64,000 nucleotides of DNA from Microbacterium keratanolyticum (GCF_016907255.1 NZ_JAFBBQ010000001.1:930001-994000), one strand, 5' to 3'; positions 50,424 to 60,342 are shown, numbered from the stretch's first letter. Numbers and translations: made by a program. Notes: generated by a model from the letters alone, not told the origin.

Positions 50424-53333
50424 GTGCGCTCTCCCCTCTTCCGCCGACGACTGGCGCTCGCCGCTGCCACCGTCACCGCCTGCCTGACCCTGTCGACGTT
50501 CGGCGCATCCGCCGCTCTCGCCGCGACACCGTCAGAAGGCGAATTCACCACGACCAACATCGGGGCCGACCGAACCTCGGCCAACTTCTTCTATCGCATT
50601 CCCGCGCTCGCGCACCTGGGCGACGGCGTCGTGCTCGCATCGTGGGACGGGCGTCCGGGCAGTGCCGCCGACGCTCCCAACCCGAACTCCATCGTGCAGC
50701 GACGCTCGACCGACAACGGCCAGACGTGGGGGCCGATCGAGACGATCGCGGCCGGACACCTCGGCACAGCGAGTGTCCCGAAGTACGGATACTCCGACCC
50801 GAGCTACATCGTCGACCGCGAGACGGGACGTGTGTTCTCGTTCTTCGTCTACTCGAAGGATCAGGGTTTCCACGGCTCCATCCACGGCAACGACGACGCC
50901 GACCGGCGCGTCATCAGCAGTGCGGTGATGCACTCCGATGACGGCGGCGTCACCTGGAGCGAGCCTCGACTGATCACCTCCGTGTCGAAGCCCGCCAATG
51001 GCACCACCTCGGGCGGCACCTACACACCGGTCGCGGGAGACGTGCGCACCACGTTCGCGACCTCCGGCGAGGGCATTCAGCTCCAGTACGGCGAATACGC
51101 CGGGCGCCTCATCCAGCAGTTCGCCGGTTGGGTCGTGCAGGCCGACGGCTCCTCTCTTCTGCAGGCGTACTCGGTGTACTCGGACGACCACGGCGAGACC
51201 TGGCACAAGGGCGAGAACGTCGGCGCCGGCATGGACGAGAACAAGGTCGTCGAACTCTCCGACGGCACGGTCATGCTCAACTCCCGCGACAGCGACAACG
51301 GGCGCCTGCGCAAGGTCGCCCTCTCCACGGATGGCGGTCATTCCTACAGCGCCGTGACCCGCGACGACGAACTGCCGGACCCCACCAACAACGCCTCGCT
51401 GATCCGCCTGCACCCCGATGCAGCTGCCGGCACCCCCGAGGCACGGAAGCTCCTCTTCACGAACTCCAACAATGGCGCCAACGGGAACCGCGTGAACGGT
51501 GCGGCACGGGTGTCCTGCGATGACGGGCAGACCTGGCCAGGACTCGCGTCGATCGACCGCGGCTCCTTCGCGTACTCATCCGCCACCATGCTCGACGACG
51601 GTCGCATCGGCGTGCTGTGGGAGCGCAATTACACGAACGACATGCAGTTCTCGACGTTCGATGAGAAGTGGCTCAACTACGTCTGCGCGCCGCTGTCTGT
51701 CACTGATGCTCCGCTCGCCGCCGGCGAGACCCAGACGATCGACGTCACCGTGACCAACCAGGAGGCGGTCGCACTCTCGGGCGCCGTCACGATCGCTGTG
51801 CCGTCGGGCTGGAGCGCCACGACGGCGCAGGTCGCCGACCTCGCTCCGGGCGCCTCGACGACGGTGTCGGTCGACGTCACCGTGCCTGCATCGGCCACCG
51901 GAGTGCACCGCCCGCAGGCGACGTTCACCGCCGCCGATGGACGACTGAGCCAGACCACGACGACGCTGCGCCTGCCCGTGGCATCCGTCATGGATCTGAC
52001 GCTGGCCGCAACCAACTCGAGCCCCACCCGCGACGTCGTCGCGAACCCCTACACCGCGGGAGAGGTGCTGAGCTTCAACCTGCGCGTGACCAGCCGCGCC
52101 GACGTGGCCACGGTGGTGACCCCACACGAGACCACCTTCACGTCAGGCTTCCTGCCCACCGCATGCCGCTGGCAGAACCTGGGCGCGCTCGGCGCCTACG
52201 ACTGCAAGACTCCCAAGCGCACCCTCACCGCCGAGGACATCGAGCGCGGGTGGTACACGCCGGAGTTCAGCTTCACGATCGCGCCGATGAGCGACACGTC
52301 GAACACCACGGTCGTCCGACACGTCGGTACACCGGTCGTGCTGCGCGACGGCGTGCTCGATACGACCATCACCGGCGCCCGCACCGACACCGATCGTGAC
52401 CTCGCCGCCAGTCCCTATGCGGTCGGCGAAAAGGTGCCGTACGCGTTCCGCGTGGACAGCGCGTCGCCGGTCACGACCGACGTGACGCCGACGGCCGGAT
52501 CCTTCTCGCCCTTCCTGCCGGCAGGTGCCGGCAACTGCCGATACCGCGGCCTGCCGGCCTTCGGGGGCTTCGACTGCGCGACGCCGCGGCATGCGGTGAC
52601 GGATGCCGACCTCGCCGACGGCTTCTTCCTCGCCGACACCACCTGGACGGTCAGCGCGGCCGGCCAGAGCAGCGCGACGATCGAGGTGGCGGGCGGCGAG
52701 GTCGACGTGGTCGCCCGCGCCCCGCAGCTCACCGCCGGCGAGACCGGTGTGTGGAACGACACGAACGGGAACGGTGTCGCGAACGTCGGCGATACCGTCG
52801 CGTGGACGACGACGGTGACCAACACCGGCAATGTCCGCCTCACGGGCGTGACCGCCCCCGGAATCGAGGGCGCCGAGCTGGCCGTCGGTGAGAGCGCGAC
52901 CGGAGCGACCCGCGTGAGCGTGCTCGATGCGGCCGCCCTCGCCGCGGGTCACGTCTCCGCCGCGGCTGTCGAGGCAACCGCTCAGAACGGCTCTCGAGCG
53001 GCGGAGATCGTCGCCACCGCTGAGCCGCTGCCGCTGACGCTCGCCCCGGCGTGGACGGCGAGCGCCGCCTACGTCACAGGCGAACTCACCACGCACGACG
53101 GTCAGCTCTGGGTCGCCAGCTGGTGGACCCGCAACCAGACCCCGGGCAGCAGCCCGCAGGGCCCCTGGCAGCAGATCGCGACGGATGCGGACGGCACCGC
53201 ACTCTGGGCAGCATCACGCATCTTCGTGACGGGCGACGAGGTCACGCACGCCGGCCAGTCGTATGTCGCCAAGTGGTGGACCCGCAACCAGGTGCCGGGC
53301 GACAAGAACGGCCCCTGGCGCCTGATTCCGTAA
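50424..53333 (+). CDS. secreted multidomain exo-alpha-sialidase
   Basis: The 969-residue protein has a signal peptide (cleavage near ALA-ATP, residues 32-35), a six-bladed sialidase domain (about 40-412) with YRIP (FRIP-type motif) and Asp boxes STDNGQTW, SDDGGVTW, SDDHGETW, STDGGHSY and SCDDGQTW, then a NEW3/CARDB-like domain, two similar beta domains (LRVTSRADVATVVTPHE; FRVDSASPVTTDVTP), a DUF11-like domain, and two C-terminal CBM5/12-like repeats, each with a WWTRNQ motif. It releases sialic acid from host or dietary glycans outside the cell. The start is GTG with GAGGAAAGG upstream. Confidence 0.92.
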   Translation: MRSPLFRRRLALAAATVTACLTLSTFGASAALAATPSEGEFTTTNIGADRTSANFFYRIPALAHLGDGVVLASWDGRPGSAADAPNPNSIVQRRSTDNGQTWGPIETIAAGHLGTASVPKYGYSDPSYIVDRETGRVFSFFVYSKDQGFHGSIHGNDDADRRVISSAVMHSDDGGVTWSEPRLITSVSKPANGTTSGGTYTPVAGDVRTTFATSGEGIQLQYGEYAGRLIQQFAGWVVQADGSSLLQAYSVYSDDHGETWHKGENVGAGMDENKVVELSDGTVMLNSRDSDNGRLRKVALSTDGGHSYSAVTRDDELPDPTNNASLIRLHPDAAAGTPEARKLLFTNSNNGANGNRVNGAARVSCDDGQTWPGLASIDRGSFAYSSATMLDDGRIGVLWERNYTNDMQFSTFDEKWLNYVCAPLSVTDAPLAAGETQTIDVTVTNQEAVALSGAVTIAVPSGWSATTAQVADLAPGASTTVSVDVTVPASATGVHRPQATFTAADGRLSQTTTTLRLPVASVMDLTLAATNSSPTRDVVANPYTAGEVLSFNLRVTSRADVATVVTPHETTFTSGFLPTACRWQNLGALGAYDCKTPKRTLTAEDIERGWYTPEFSFTIAPMSDTSNTTVVRHVGTPVVLRDGVLDTTITGARTDTDRDLAASPYAVGEKVPYAFRVDSASPVTTDVTPTAGSFSPFLPAGAGNCRYRGLPAFGGFDCATPRHAVTDADLADGFFLADTTWTVSAAGQSSATIEVAGGEVDVVARAPQLTAGETGVWNDTNGNGVANVGDTVAWTTTVTNTGNVRLTGVTAPGIEGAELAVGESATGATRVSVLDAAALAAGHVSAAAVEATAQNGSRAAEIVATAEPLPLTLAPAWTASAAYVTGELTTHDGQLWVASWWTRNQTPGSSPQGPWQQIATDADGTALWAASRIFVTGDEVTHAGQSYVAKWWTRNQVPGDKNGPWRLIP

Positions 53334-53353
53334 CCGCCACGCGCAGCCAGAAA

Positions 53354-53388
53354 AGAGGGCGGCACCGGGATGACCGGTGCCGCCCTCT
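53354..53388. terminator. bidirectional terminator between sialidase and thioredoxin
   Basis: AGAGGGCGGCACCGG and its exact complement form a 15-bp stem with loop GATGA. A runs on the left side give a U-rich tail for the leftward transcript. The two genes converge on it. Confidence 0.85.
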
Positions 53389-53399
53389 CTCGTCGAAGA

Positions 53400-53777
53400 T
53401 CAGGCCTGCGCGGGGTCTTCCTCCTGCGCGGCGACGGCTGCGCGCACCTCGTCCATATCGAGAGCGCGGGCGCCGGCGATCACCTGGTCGAGCTGCGCAG
53501 CGTTGAGCGCACCTGGCTGGGAGAAGACGATGATGCCACCGCGGAAGACCATCAGCGTCGGGATCGACGTGATCCGGAAACCGGCGGCGAGTTCTCGCTC
53601 GACCTCTGTGTCGATCTTTCCGAAGACGATGTCGGAGTTGGCTTCGGCAGCCTTCTCGAAGACCGGCCCGAATGCGCGACACGGGCCGCACCACTCTGCC
53701 CAGAAGTCCAGGAGGACGATGTCGTTCTGATCGATCGTGTCGTTCAGCGTGTCAGCGGTGATGGCAATGGAGCTCAT
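53400..53777 (-). CDS. thioredoxin
   Basis: The 125-residue protein has the canonical redox site FWAEWCGPCRAFGPVF (Cys30, Cys33), the cis-proline loop TSIPTLMVFRGG, and an extra acidic C-terminal tail of about 20 residues. It is cytosolic and reduces protein disulfides or persulfides. It lies 37 bp downstream of a 42-residue CxxC protein, with a CsoR-type operator before that gene. Confidence 0.94.
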   Translation of the reverse strand: MSSIAITADTLNDTIDQNDIVLLDFWAEWCGPCRAFGPVFEKAAEANSDIVFGKIDTEVERELAAGFRITSIPTLMVFRGGIIVFSQPGALNAAQLDQVIAGARALDMDEVRAAVAAQEEDPAQA

Positions 53778-53814
53778 GAGGCGATCCTCTCAAATCTCTG
53801 GACGGCGCGAGGCG

Positions 53815-53943
53815 TCACGCCGCGGCGGAGTGCCCTGGGCAGCGGTCGGCCTCCGCGACGCCGACGAGCGCCTCTTCGATGTGCTGGCCACAGCCGTCCC
53901 AGGTCGGCTTGCCGCAGATGTCACAGGTCACGCGAGCGCACAT
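53815..53943 (-). CDS. 42-residue CxxC zinc-ribbon-like protein
   Basis: The product MCARVTCDICGKPTWDGCGQ ends in RCPGHSAAA. It has five cysteines (including CDIC) and two histidines, consistent with a zinc or copper ligand set. AAAGGACG precedes the ATG. It probably heads a two-gene operon with thioredoxin and is under the CsoR-type site at 53976. No family name can be given. Confidence 0.75.
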   Translation of the reverse strand: MCARVTCDICGKPTWDGCGQHIEEALVGVAEADRCPGHSAAA

Positions 53944-53975
53944 ACTCGTCCTTTCGATGTTTCCCCGAGCGTAAC

Positions 53976-53991
53976 ATACCCCTGGGGGTAT
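53976..53991. promoter_or_regulatory. CsoR/CstR-type operator ATACCC-N4-GGGTAT
   Basis: ATACCCCTGGGGGTAT is a perfect dyad matching the consensus for CsoR-family repressors, which sense copper(I) or persulfides. A TATGTT hexamer on the minus strand (53978-53973) overlaps it and would serve as the -10 for the CxxC protein gene. No csoR gene is in this window. Confidence 0.65.
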
Positions 53992-54040
53992 ATCCTGAGA
54001 GCCGGCATGGCTCCGTCACTCATTCCGGACAGAACGCAGA

Positions 54041-54064
54041 AAACCCCTGCCTGAGCAGGGGTTT
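54041..54064 (-). terminator. terminator of tRNA-Ser(GCT)
   Basis: AAACCCCTGC and GCAGGGGTTT pair perfectly around CTGA/TCAG and the minus-strand copy ends in TTTTC. It lies 5 bp after the tRNA. Confidence 0.8.
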
Positions 54065-54068
54065 GCGG

Positions 54069-54157
54069 CGGAGACGGAGGGATTTGAACCCTCGGTCCCC
54101 TTGCGAGGACTCCACCTTAGCAGGGTGGTGCACTAGGCCTGACTATGCGACGTCTCC
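54069..54157 (-). tRNA. tRNA-Ser (anticodon GCT)
   Basis: The minus strand folds as an 89-nt class II tRNA: acceptor GGAGACG with CGTCTCC, anticodon stem CCACC/GGTGG with loop CTGCTAA (anticodon GCT), a long variable arm (GTCCTCGCAAGGGGAC) and T-arm AGGG-TTCAAAT-CCCT. Discriminator G; CCA is not encoded. Confidence 0.94.
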
Positions 54158-54239
54158 AGGCATTCGGGTACTGCATCGAATGCGCTAAGTCATCCTAACC
54201 GCTCCTGCGCCCTGGCGCGAAACCGAGCCCCGCCGCGCG

Positions 54240-55472
54240 CTAGCCGTTGCCGTTGGAGCAGGTCTGCTGGGCGGCGCTGTTGCCCTTCACGTTCGACGGC
54301 AGAGCCACACCCGTGCCGCCCGCGGTGGCATCCGGAGCCGGGGCCGCGGGATCCGCCAGCACGACGCCGTCGTCTTCTGTGAGCGCACTCGTGAGCCCCA
54401 GGGGAACATTGGCGTTGATCGCCTCCCAGAGCGCGGTCGCCGCCTCGTAGTCAGGGACGACGTGGTTCGCGTTGTCGGGGTCTTCGATCGTGGGGTACTG
54501 CACGAAGACGACGTCCTCGACGGGCACGCTCTTGACCGCGAGGGCGATCTGCCCGAGGAGGAACGGGTTGGTCAGGCTCGTGCTGGGAGTCACGTTCGCG
54601 AACGCCGTGCTCACCAGACGCATGAGCGCTCCCGTGTCCTTCAGCACCTCGTCACCGGACACCTTGCGCACCAGGCTGGACATGTACTGCTGCTGGTTGC
54701 TGATGCGCCCCAGGTCGCTGCCGTTGCCGATGCTGTGACGAGCACGCAGGAACTGCAGCGCCTCGATGCCCGCGAGCGAGTAGGTGCCCGGGTCCAGATA
54801 GAGGTTGGCGTCGACGTCGCGGATCGGGCTCGCGACACACACGTCGACACCGCCGACAGCGTTGGTGATCTCGATCACTCCGCCGAACGTGACGGAGGCC
54901 GCGAACTCGATGTCTTGACCGGTGAGCTCATGGATCGTGTCAGCCACACATCCCAGCTCCCCGTAGGAGTACGCCGAGTTGATCGGCTGCTTGCTCATCG
55001 CCGAACGCGTGTCACCGTCGGCATCCACGCAGGAAGGGATCGGGATCTGAAGGTCGCGGGGGAAGCTGACCGCCGTGACACGACGGGGCTCCGGCGAGAC
55101 GTGCACGAGGATGTTGACGTCATTCAGCGTCGCGTTCTCATCGGGCAGCAGATAGCCGGCCTCGTCAACCGGGCAGCGGTCGCCGAAGTAGTGCGCGTAC
55201 TCCTGCTCGCACGTGTCGACACCGACGAGCAGGAGGTCGAATCCTCCCTCATAGGCGCCGATGTCGGGCGGCAGGTTCTCCTGCCCCTTGAGATCGACGG
55301 CGTTGCTCGCATAGGGGCGGGTGATGTCGTAGACGACATAGGCGCCGACCGCGACCGCGCTGACGAGCACGACCGCGGTGGCGATGCCGACAACCTTCAG
55401 CAGCTGCTGCCAGCCACGGGGTCGCCGCTGCTGTCCGTGCCGCGCCAAAGGCGTCTTCGAACCACGCGTCAT
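54240..55472 (-). CDS. LytR-CpsA-Psr family protein (copy 1)
   Basis: The 410-residue protein has a basic cytosolic N-terminus, a membrane helix at about 27-48 (VVGIATAVVLVSAVAVGAYV) and an extracytoplasmic LCP domain with GVDTCEQ, VSFPRDLQIPIP, INSAYSYGE and RARHSIGNGSDLGRISNQQQ. LCP enzymes attach teichoic acids, arabinogalactan or capsule to peptidoglycan. It is a tandem duplicate of the next gene upstream, with about 95 bp between. Confidence 0.93.
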   Translation of the reverse strand: MTRGSKTPLARHGQQRRPRGWQQLLKVVGIATAVVLVSAVAVGAYVVYDITRPYASNAVDLKGQENLPPDIGAYEGGFDLLLVGVDTCEQEYAHYFGDRCPVDEAGYLLPDENATLNDVNILVHVSPEPRRVTAVSFPRDLQIPIPSCVDADGDTRSAMSKQPINSAYSYGELGCVADTIHELTGQDIEFAASVTFGGVIEITNAVGGVDVCVASPIRDVDANLYLDPGTYSLAGIEALQFLRARHSIGNGSDLGRISNQQQYMSSLVRKVSGDEVLKDTGALMRLVSTAFANVTPSTSLTNPFLLGQIALAVKSVPVEDVVFVQYPTIEDPDNANHVVPDYEAATALWEAINANVPLGLTSALTEDDGVVLADPAAPAPDATAGGTGVALPSNVKGNSAAQQTCSNGNG

Positions 55473-55566
55473 CCGTCACCACTCCTCGCTGCCGTCGCCC
55501 CTCCCGGAGACGGCACTGCGCACCAGAATAGTGAGGACGCCTGAGGGAATACCGGAAGGCTGCCGC

Positions 55567-56808
55567 TCAGCCGACGCCGTTCGCGCAGGACTCGACGTTC
55601 GCGGACTGGCCCTTGATGTTGCTGGGCAACGACACGACACCGGGAGTCACCGGCGCCTCGCCGTCGATGACCTCGCCGTCGCCAGGGGTGGCGTCGGCAG
55701 GCGCCGGGATGGCCGATCCATCCGCGCCGACTGCGTCCGTGCCGCCGGTGACCTGCAGCTGCTGGTTGGTGGCGAGAGCTTCCCAGAGCATGTCAGCACT
55801 GGCGTAGTCGGGAATCACACGCGCAGGGTTGTCGGGATCGTCGAAGACCGGATAGCGCAGGAAGTTGATGTCTTCGAAGGGCACGTTCTTCACGGCCAGG
55901 GCGATCTGCGCGAGCAGCATCGGGTTGGTGAGGCTCGTGCTCGGGGTGACGTTGTTGAGCGTCACGTTTGCGAGTTTGAGCAGCGTGCCGACGTTCGTCA
56001 GCACCTCTTCGCTCACCAGCTTGCGCGCGAGCGCGGCCATGTAGACCTGCTGGTTGCTCACACGGCCGAGGTCGCTGCCGTCGCCGACGCCGTAGCGCGT
56101 GCGCAGGAACTGCAGTGCCGTCCATCCGGACAGCGAGTGCACACCCGGCGCGAGTTCGAGCCCGGTGTGGCTGTCGGTGAGGCCGTTCGCGATGCACACG
56201 GGGACCCCGCCGATCGCGTTCGTGATCTCCATGACGCCCGCCCAGGTGACCTTCGCGGCGAACTGGATGCTCTGCCCCGAGAGCTCGCCGACGGTCTGGA
56301 CGACGCAGTTGAGCCCGCCCATCTCGTACGTCGTGTTGATCTGTCCGTAGCCGCCGCCGACCGTGTCGCCCTCGGCGTTGACGCACTCCGGAATCGGAAT
56401 CATCAGATCGCGGGGATAGGTGACGACCGTCACGCGCCGCGGCTCGTCTGAGATGTGCAGCAGCATGTTGACGTCGTTGCGCGCACCGCCGTCGTCTTCT
56501 TCGCAGCGTTCTCCGAAGGAGGCTTCGTAACCCTCTTCGCACTCATCGGTGCCGACGAGCAGCATGTTGATGCCGCCCTTGAGTTCGCCGATGTCCGGCG
56601 GAATGGCTTCCTGGCCCTCGATCTCGACCGCGTCAGCGACGAAACTCTGCGACAGGTCGTAGACGACGTACGCAGCGACGCCCAGGCCACTGACGAGGAC
56701 GACGGTCATCGCGATGCCGATGATCTTCAGCAGTTGCGACCAGGCACGGGGGCGACGGAGCTGTCCGTGGCGGGCGACGGGTCGCCGCGTGCGGGAGTTC
56801 GCGCTCAC
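55567..56808 (-). CDS. LytR-CpsA-Psr family protein (copy 2)
   Basis: The 413-residue protein is parallel in every domain to copy 1: membrane helix near 27-48, VGTDECEEG, VTYPRDLMIPIP, INTTYEMGG and RTRYGVGDGSDLGRVSNQQV. The catalytic arginine and aspartate positions are kept in both. The two may attach different polymers or act at different times. It is preceded by tRNA-Ser(TGA) 18 bp upstream on the same strand. Confidence 0.93.
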   Translation of the reverse strand: MSANSRTRRPVARHGQLRRPRAWSQLLKIIGIAMTVVLVSGLGVAAYVVYDLSQSFVADAVEIEGQEAIPPDIGELKGGINMLLVGTDECEEGYEASFGERCEEDDGGARNDVNMLLHISDEPRRVTVVTYPRDLMIPIPECVNAEGDTVGGGYGQINTTYEMGGLNCVVQTVGELSGQSIQFAAKVTWAGVMEITNAIGGVPVCIANGLTDSHTGLELAPGVHSLSGWTALQFLRTRYGVGDGSDLGRVSNQQVYMAALARKLVSEEVLTNVGTLLKLANVTLNNVTPSTSLTNPMLLAQIALAVKNVPFEDINFLRYPVFDDPDNPARVIPDYASADMLWEALATNQQLQVTGGTDAVGADGSAIPAPADATPGDGEVIDGEAPVTPGVVSLPSNIKGQSANVESCANGVG

Positions 56809-56826
56809 TCAGTGCCTTTCACTCTG

Positions 56827-56911
56827 CGGAGGGTGTGGGATTCGAACCCACGAGACATTTCTGCCCACTGGTTTTCAAGACCAGCTCCATCGGCCGCTCG
56901 GACAACCCTCC
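56827..56911 (-). tRNA. tRNA-Ser (anticodon TGA)
   Basis: The minus strand folds as an 85-nt class II tRNA: acceptor GGAGGGT with ACCCTCC, anticodon stem CTGGT/ACCAG with loop CTTGAAA (anticodon TGA), a long variable arm and T-arm GTGGG-TTCGAAT-CCCAC. Discriminator G; CCA not encoded. Together with tRNA-Ser(GCT) it lies close to serS. Confidence 0.94.
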
Positions 56912-57038
56912 TCGGCGTCGAAGTGCACACGCCGATCAGGGGTCGAGTCTAGTCGATCAGTCGGGTCACCCTGTTCGGGCGTGTCTCCATTGTCTCGGTC
57001 GCGCCTGGAGACAGCCTGGAAGAGGGCTAGGGAACCGC

Positions 57039-57902
57039 TCAGTCCACAGAGGCAGCGGATGCTTCCGCCGAGACGTCCACGAGTGCGCGCAGGGCGAGCG
57101 CCAAGCCCCCGCGCTCGACCTCGACGGTCACACCGGTGGCCGCCGCCTTGACCTCGTCAGGAGCCTGCCCCATCGCGATCGCATGCCCGCCGATCCGGGA
57201 TGACCACTCGAACATGCCGATGTCGTTGCGGCCGTCTCCCGCGACGAAGACCTGGTGCGGGTTCCATCCGAGATGGTCGCGCACCCGCTCAAGGGCCGTG
57301 CCCTTGTCGACACCGTACGGGGCGATGTCGAGCCAGGCCGTCCAGCCGATGGCGTAGGAGACGTCGTTGAGGCCGGCTTGCTCGACGATGCGGTGGAAAT
57401 CCGCCTCGTCGTGGCCGGGCGCCACGACGACCACGCGCGACACCGGTTCGTGAGACAACTCGGCGAACGTCACCTGACGACCTCCGTCGAGCGTCCAGTC
57501 GTCCAGATGCTCCGTGAACAGACGCTTGCCCGAGCCCAGCTCCACCATGTACTGCGCCTGGGGAAGGTGCTCGCCCAGCAGCTCCAGCACCACCGTCGGA
57601 TCGAACGTCTCGACGTGCCAGCGCTCATACGACGCCGCAGCCGGAGACGCGAGCGCCTCGTCGACCGAGACCGTACGGCGCATCGTGACAGCGCCGTTCG
57701 AGGACACGACGAACTCGGGCCGCAGGCCCAGCAGGTCAAGGAACGGGTGCGTGGCCATCCAACTGCGGCCGGTCGCCAGAGTCACCTCAGAACCGCTGTC
57801 GCGCAGGTGCGCGATCGCCTCGGGAACGCCGGGGCTCATCTCCTCGGTCTGCAGGATGATCGTGCCGTCGACGTCGAGCCCGATGAGCCACGGCGACGTC
57901 AC
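57039..57902 (-). CDS. HAD-superfamily (Cof-type) hydrolase
   Basis: The 287-residue protein has the HAD nucleophile GLDVDGTII (Asp10, Asp12), TLATGRS, SSNGAV, a cap domain, [11 protein letters not shown] and [15 protein letters not shown], the Cof/YbiV layout of sugar-phosphate phosphatases. It starts within the last codons of serS (4-bp overlap), an arrangement seen in other Microbacteriaceae; its substrate is unknown. Confidence 0.92.
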   Translation of the reverse strand: MTSPWLIGLDVDGTIILQTEEMSPGVPEAIAHLRDSGSEVTLATGRSWMATHPFLDLLGLRPEFVVSSNGAVTMRRTVSVDEALASPAAASYERWHVETFDPTVVLELLGEHLPQAQYMVELGSGKRLFTEHLDDWTLDGGRQVTFAELSHEPVSRVVVVAPGHDEADFHRIVEQAGLNDVSYAIGWTAWLDIAPYGVDKGTALERVRDHLGWNPHQVFVAGDGRNDIGMFEWSSRIGGHAIAMGQAPDEVKAAATGVTVEVERGGLALALRALVDVSAEASAASVD

Positions 57903-59221
57903 GCGGTTGTGCTCTCGTCGGCGGCCTTGCGTCCCTTTGACGGCAGCGGCTCGATGACCTCCAGCCCGCCCAGGTAGGGACGGAGCACCTCGGGCACACG
58001 AACCGAGCCGTCTGCCTGCTGGTGCGTCTCGAGCAGAGCGACGATCCAGCGGGTCGTGGCGAGCGTGCCGTTGAGCGTCGCGACGAACTGCGTCTTCGCC
58101 GCCTTCGGGTCATCGCTCTCGGGGCGGTGGCGCACATCAAGGCGGCGAGCCTGGAACGTCGTGCAGTTCGAGGTCGACGTCAGCTCGCGGAACGCATCCT
58201 GCGTCGGAACCCATGCCTCGATGTCGTACTTGCGCGCGGCGCTCGAACCGAGGTCACCCGCAGCGACATCGATCACCCGGTAGCTGAGGCCGAGCGCGGT
58301 GAGCATTTCCTCCTGCAGCGCGACCAGGCGCAGATGCTCGGCCTCGGCCTCTTCCACCGTCGTGTACACGAACATCTCGAGCTTGTTGAACTGGTGCACG
58401 CGGATGATGCCGCGGGTGTCTTTTCCGTGCGAACCGGCCTCACGGCGGTAGCAGGTCGACCAGCCCGCGTAACGGAGCGCACCGTCGGCCAGATCGACGA
58501 TCTCGTCCTTGTGGTAGCCCGCGAGAGCGACCTCGCTCGTGCCGACGAGATACAGGTCATCGCCCTTGTCGAGGTGGTAGACCTCATCGGCGTGCTCACC
58601 GAGGAAGCCGGTCCCCTGCATGATCTCGGGCCGCACCAGCGTGGGGGTGATGAGGGGCACGAAGCCCGCCTGCAGCGCCTTGTCGAGCGCCAGGTTCATG
58701 AGCGCGATCTCGAGACGCGCGCCGATGCCGCGGAGGAAGTAGAAGCGCGCACCGGAGACCTTCGCTCCCCGCTCCATGTCGATCGCGCCGAGCATCTCGC
58801 CGAGCTCCAGGTGGTCGCGCGGTTCGAAGTCGAACGTCGGCACGTCACCGACCCGACGCAGCTCGACGAAGTCGGCTTCGCCGCCCGCGGGCACGCCGTC
58901 GATGATGACGTTCTCAATGCGTGCGAGCGCGTCAGCGGCAGCATCCGCCGCTTCATTCGCCGCCTGCTGCGCCTGCTTCACACGATCCGCGAGGTCTTTC
59001 GCCTGCGCGACGAGCGCAGCCTTCTCGTCCTTCGGCGCCTTCGCGACGAGCTTGCCGAACGCGTTCTGCTCGGCGCGGAGCTCTTCGAATGCGGCGAGCG
59101 CGGCACGGCGCGATCGATCCGCTTCGATGGCCGCATCGACGGTCTCGGGCGCGTTGCCGCGCGCGGTCTGGGAGCGACGGACGAGCTCGGGCTCGTCGCG
59201 GAGAAGTGCGAGATCGATCAC
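57899..59221 (-). CDS. serS: serine--tRNA ligase
   Basis: The 440-residue protein has the N-terminal coiled-coil arm (about 30-100) and class II motifs: [44 protein letters not shown] as motif 2 and [19 protein letters not shown] as motif 3. The GTG at 59221 follows TAGACT by 6 nt (leaderless). It charges the two neighbouring serine tRNAs among others. Confidence 0.97.
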   Translation of the reverse strand: MIDLALLRDEPELVRRSQTARGNAPETVDAAIEADRSRRAALAAFEELRAEQNAFGKLVAKAPKDEKAALVAQAKDLADRVKQAQQAANEAADAAADALARIENVIIDGVPAGGEADFVELRRVGDVPTFDFEPRDHLELGEMLGAIDMERGAKVSGARFYFLRGIGARLEIALMNLALDKALQAGFVPLITPTLVRPEIMQGTGFLGEHADEVYHLDKGDDLYLVGTSEVALAGYHKDEIVDLADGALRYAGWSTCYRREAGSHGKDTRGIIRVHQFNKLEMFVYTTVEEAEAEHLRLVALQEEMLTALGLSYRVIDVAAGDLGSSAARKYDIEAWVPTQDAFRELTSTSNCTTFQARRLDVRHRPESDDPKAAKTQFVATLNGTLATTRWIVALLETHQQADGSVRVPEVLRPYLGGLEVIEPLPSKGRKAADESTTA

Positions 59222-59307
59222 CCGTCAAGTCTAGTCAACCTGCCTGACCGCCCATCCGGCTGCCGGCGAATCACGAGGGCGACGAGAGCGCGCAATAGAG
59301 TACAGAC

Positions 59308-60306
59308 ATGACCACCCCTGCCGCCGATGCACGTCGCGCGGCCCTCGTGGTGAATCCGGTGAAGGCGGATGCTCCGAAGCTGCGTTCCCTGCTGACGAGC
59401 CTCTCTGCAGCAGCGGGCTGGGCGCCGCCGCTCATCCTGGAGACGACGGTCGAAGATCCCGGGCAGGGCATCACCCGTCGCGCGATCGACGACGGCATCG
59501 ACGCGGTGCTCGTGGCGGGCGGAGATGGCACAGTGCGCGCCGTCTCCGAAGCGGTCGCCGGCAGCGGAGTGCCCCTCGCGATCGTCCCGAGCGGCACCGG
59601 AAACCTGCTGGCGCGCAATCTGAACCTGCCGCTCGATGACCCCGCCGCTGTCATCCGCGCGGTGTTCGCGGGTGACGTGCATCCCATTGACATCGGCTGG
59701 GCCGAGATCACCGCGCCCGACGGCACGCAGAGCACGCATGCGTTCGTCGTGCTCGCCGGCATCGGCCTCGACGCCGACATGATCGCGAATACGCGTCCTG
59801 ATCTCAAGAAGTCCGTCGGCTGGGTTGCCTACATCGACGGCGCTGCGCGTTCGCTCCCCAAGGCCAAGCCTTTCCGTGTCGTCTACCAGATCGACTCGCG
59901 ACGCCTGCATTCGACGAAGGCGTACAGCATGCTGTTCGCGAACTGCGGCACGCTCCCGGCGGGCATCGCGCTGATCCCGGATGCCTCCATCACCGATGGC
60001 GGCCTCGACATGGTGATCTTCCAACCTCGTGGCCCCTTCGGCTGGCTGGCCGTGTGGCGCACCGTGTGGTGGCAGAACTCAGTGCTGCGGCGCACGAAGA
60101 CCGGGAGACGGATGCTGGAGCTCACCGGCACCAGCGGATCGGTGCGCTTCCTGCAGGGAACCGCCGTCGAGGCGGCGGCATCCTCGGCCGTGCCTGTCGA
60201 GCTCGACGGCGACGAGTTCGGGCTCGCGTCACGGATTCACTGCCGCATCGACGAGGGTGCACTGCGAATCGTGCTGCCGGCTGGCCACGACGTCTCCGGG
60301 CTGTGA
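59308..60306 (+). CDS. diacylglycerol-kinase family lipid kinase (second copy)
   Basis: The 332-residue protein has VVNPVKADAPKL, VAGGDGTVRAVSEAVAG and PSGTGNLLARNLNLPLDDPA in the catalytic domain and the C-terminal beta domain ending GHDVSGL. It is paralogous to the gene at 16964-17962, identical in length and in most motifs. The ATG is exactly 6 nt after TAGAGT (leaderless). Divergent from serS with a shared 86-bp control region. Confidence 0.93.
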   Translation: MTTPAADARRAALVVNPVKADAPKLRSLLTSLSAAAGWAPPLILETTVEDPGQGITRRAIDDGIDAVLVAGGDGTVRAVSEAVAGSGVPLAIVPSGTGNLLARNLNLPLDDPAAVIRAVFAGDVHPIDIGWAEITAPDGTQSTHAFVVLAGIGLDADMIANTRPDLKKSVGWVAYIDGAARSLPKAKPFRVVYQIDSRRLHSTKAYSMLFANCGTLPAGIALIPDASITDGGLDMVIFQPRGPFGWLAVWRTVWWQNSVLRRTKTGRRMLELTGTSGSVRFLQGTAVEAAASSAVPVELDGDEFGLASRIHCRIDEGALRIVLPAGHDVSGL

Positions 60307-60311
60307 CATGA

Positions 60312-60342
60312 CGAACGCCCCCTCACACGAAGGGGGCGTTCG
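60312..60342. terminator. bidirectional terminator after second DAG kinase
   Basis: CGAACGCCCCCT and AGGGGGCGTTCG form a perfect 12-bp stem around a 7-nt loop between the convergent DAG kinase and lipoprotein genes. No strong U tract. Confidence 0.75.
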
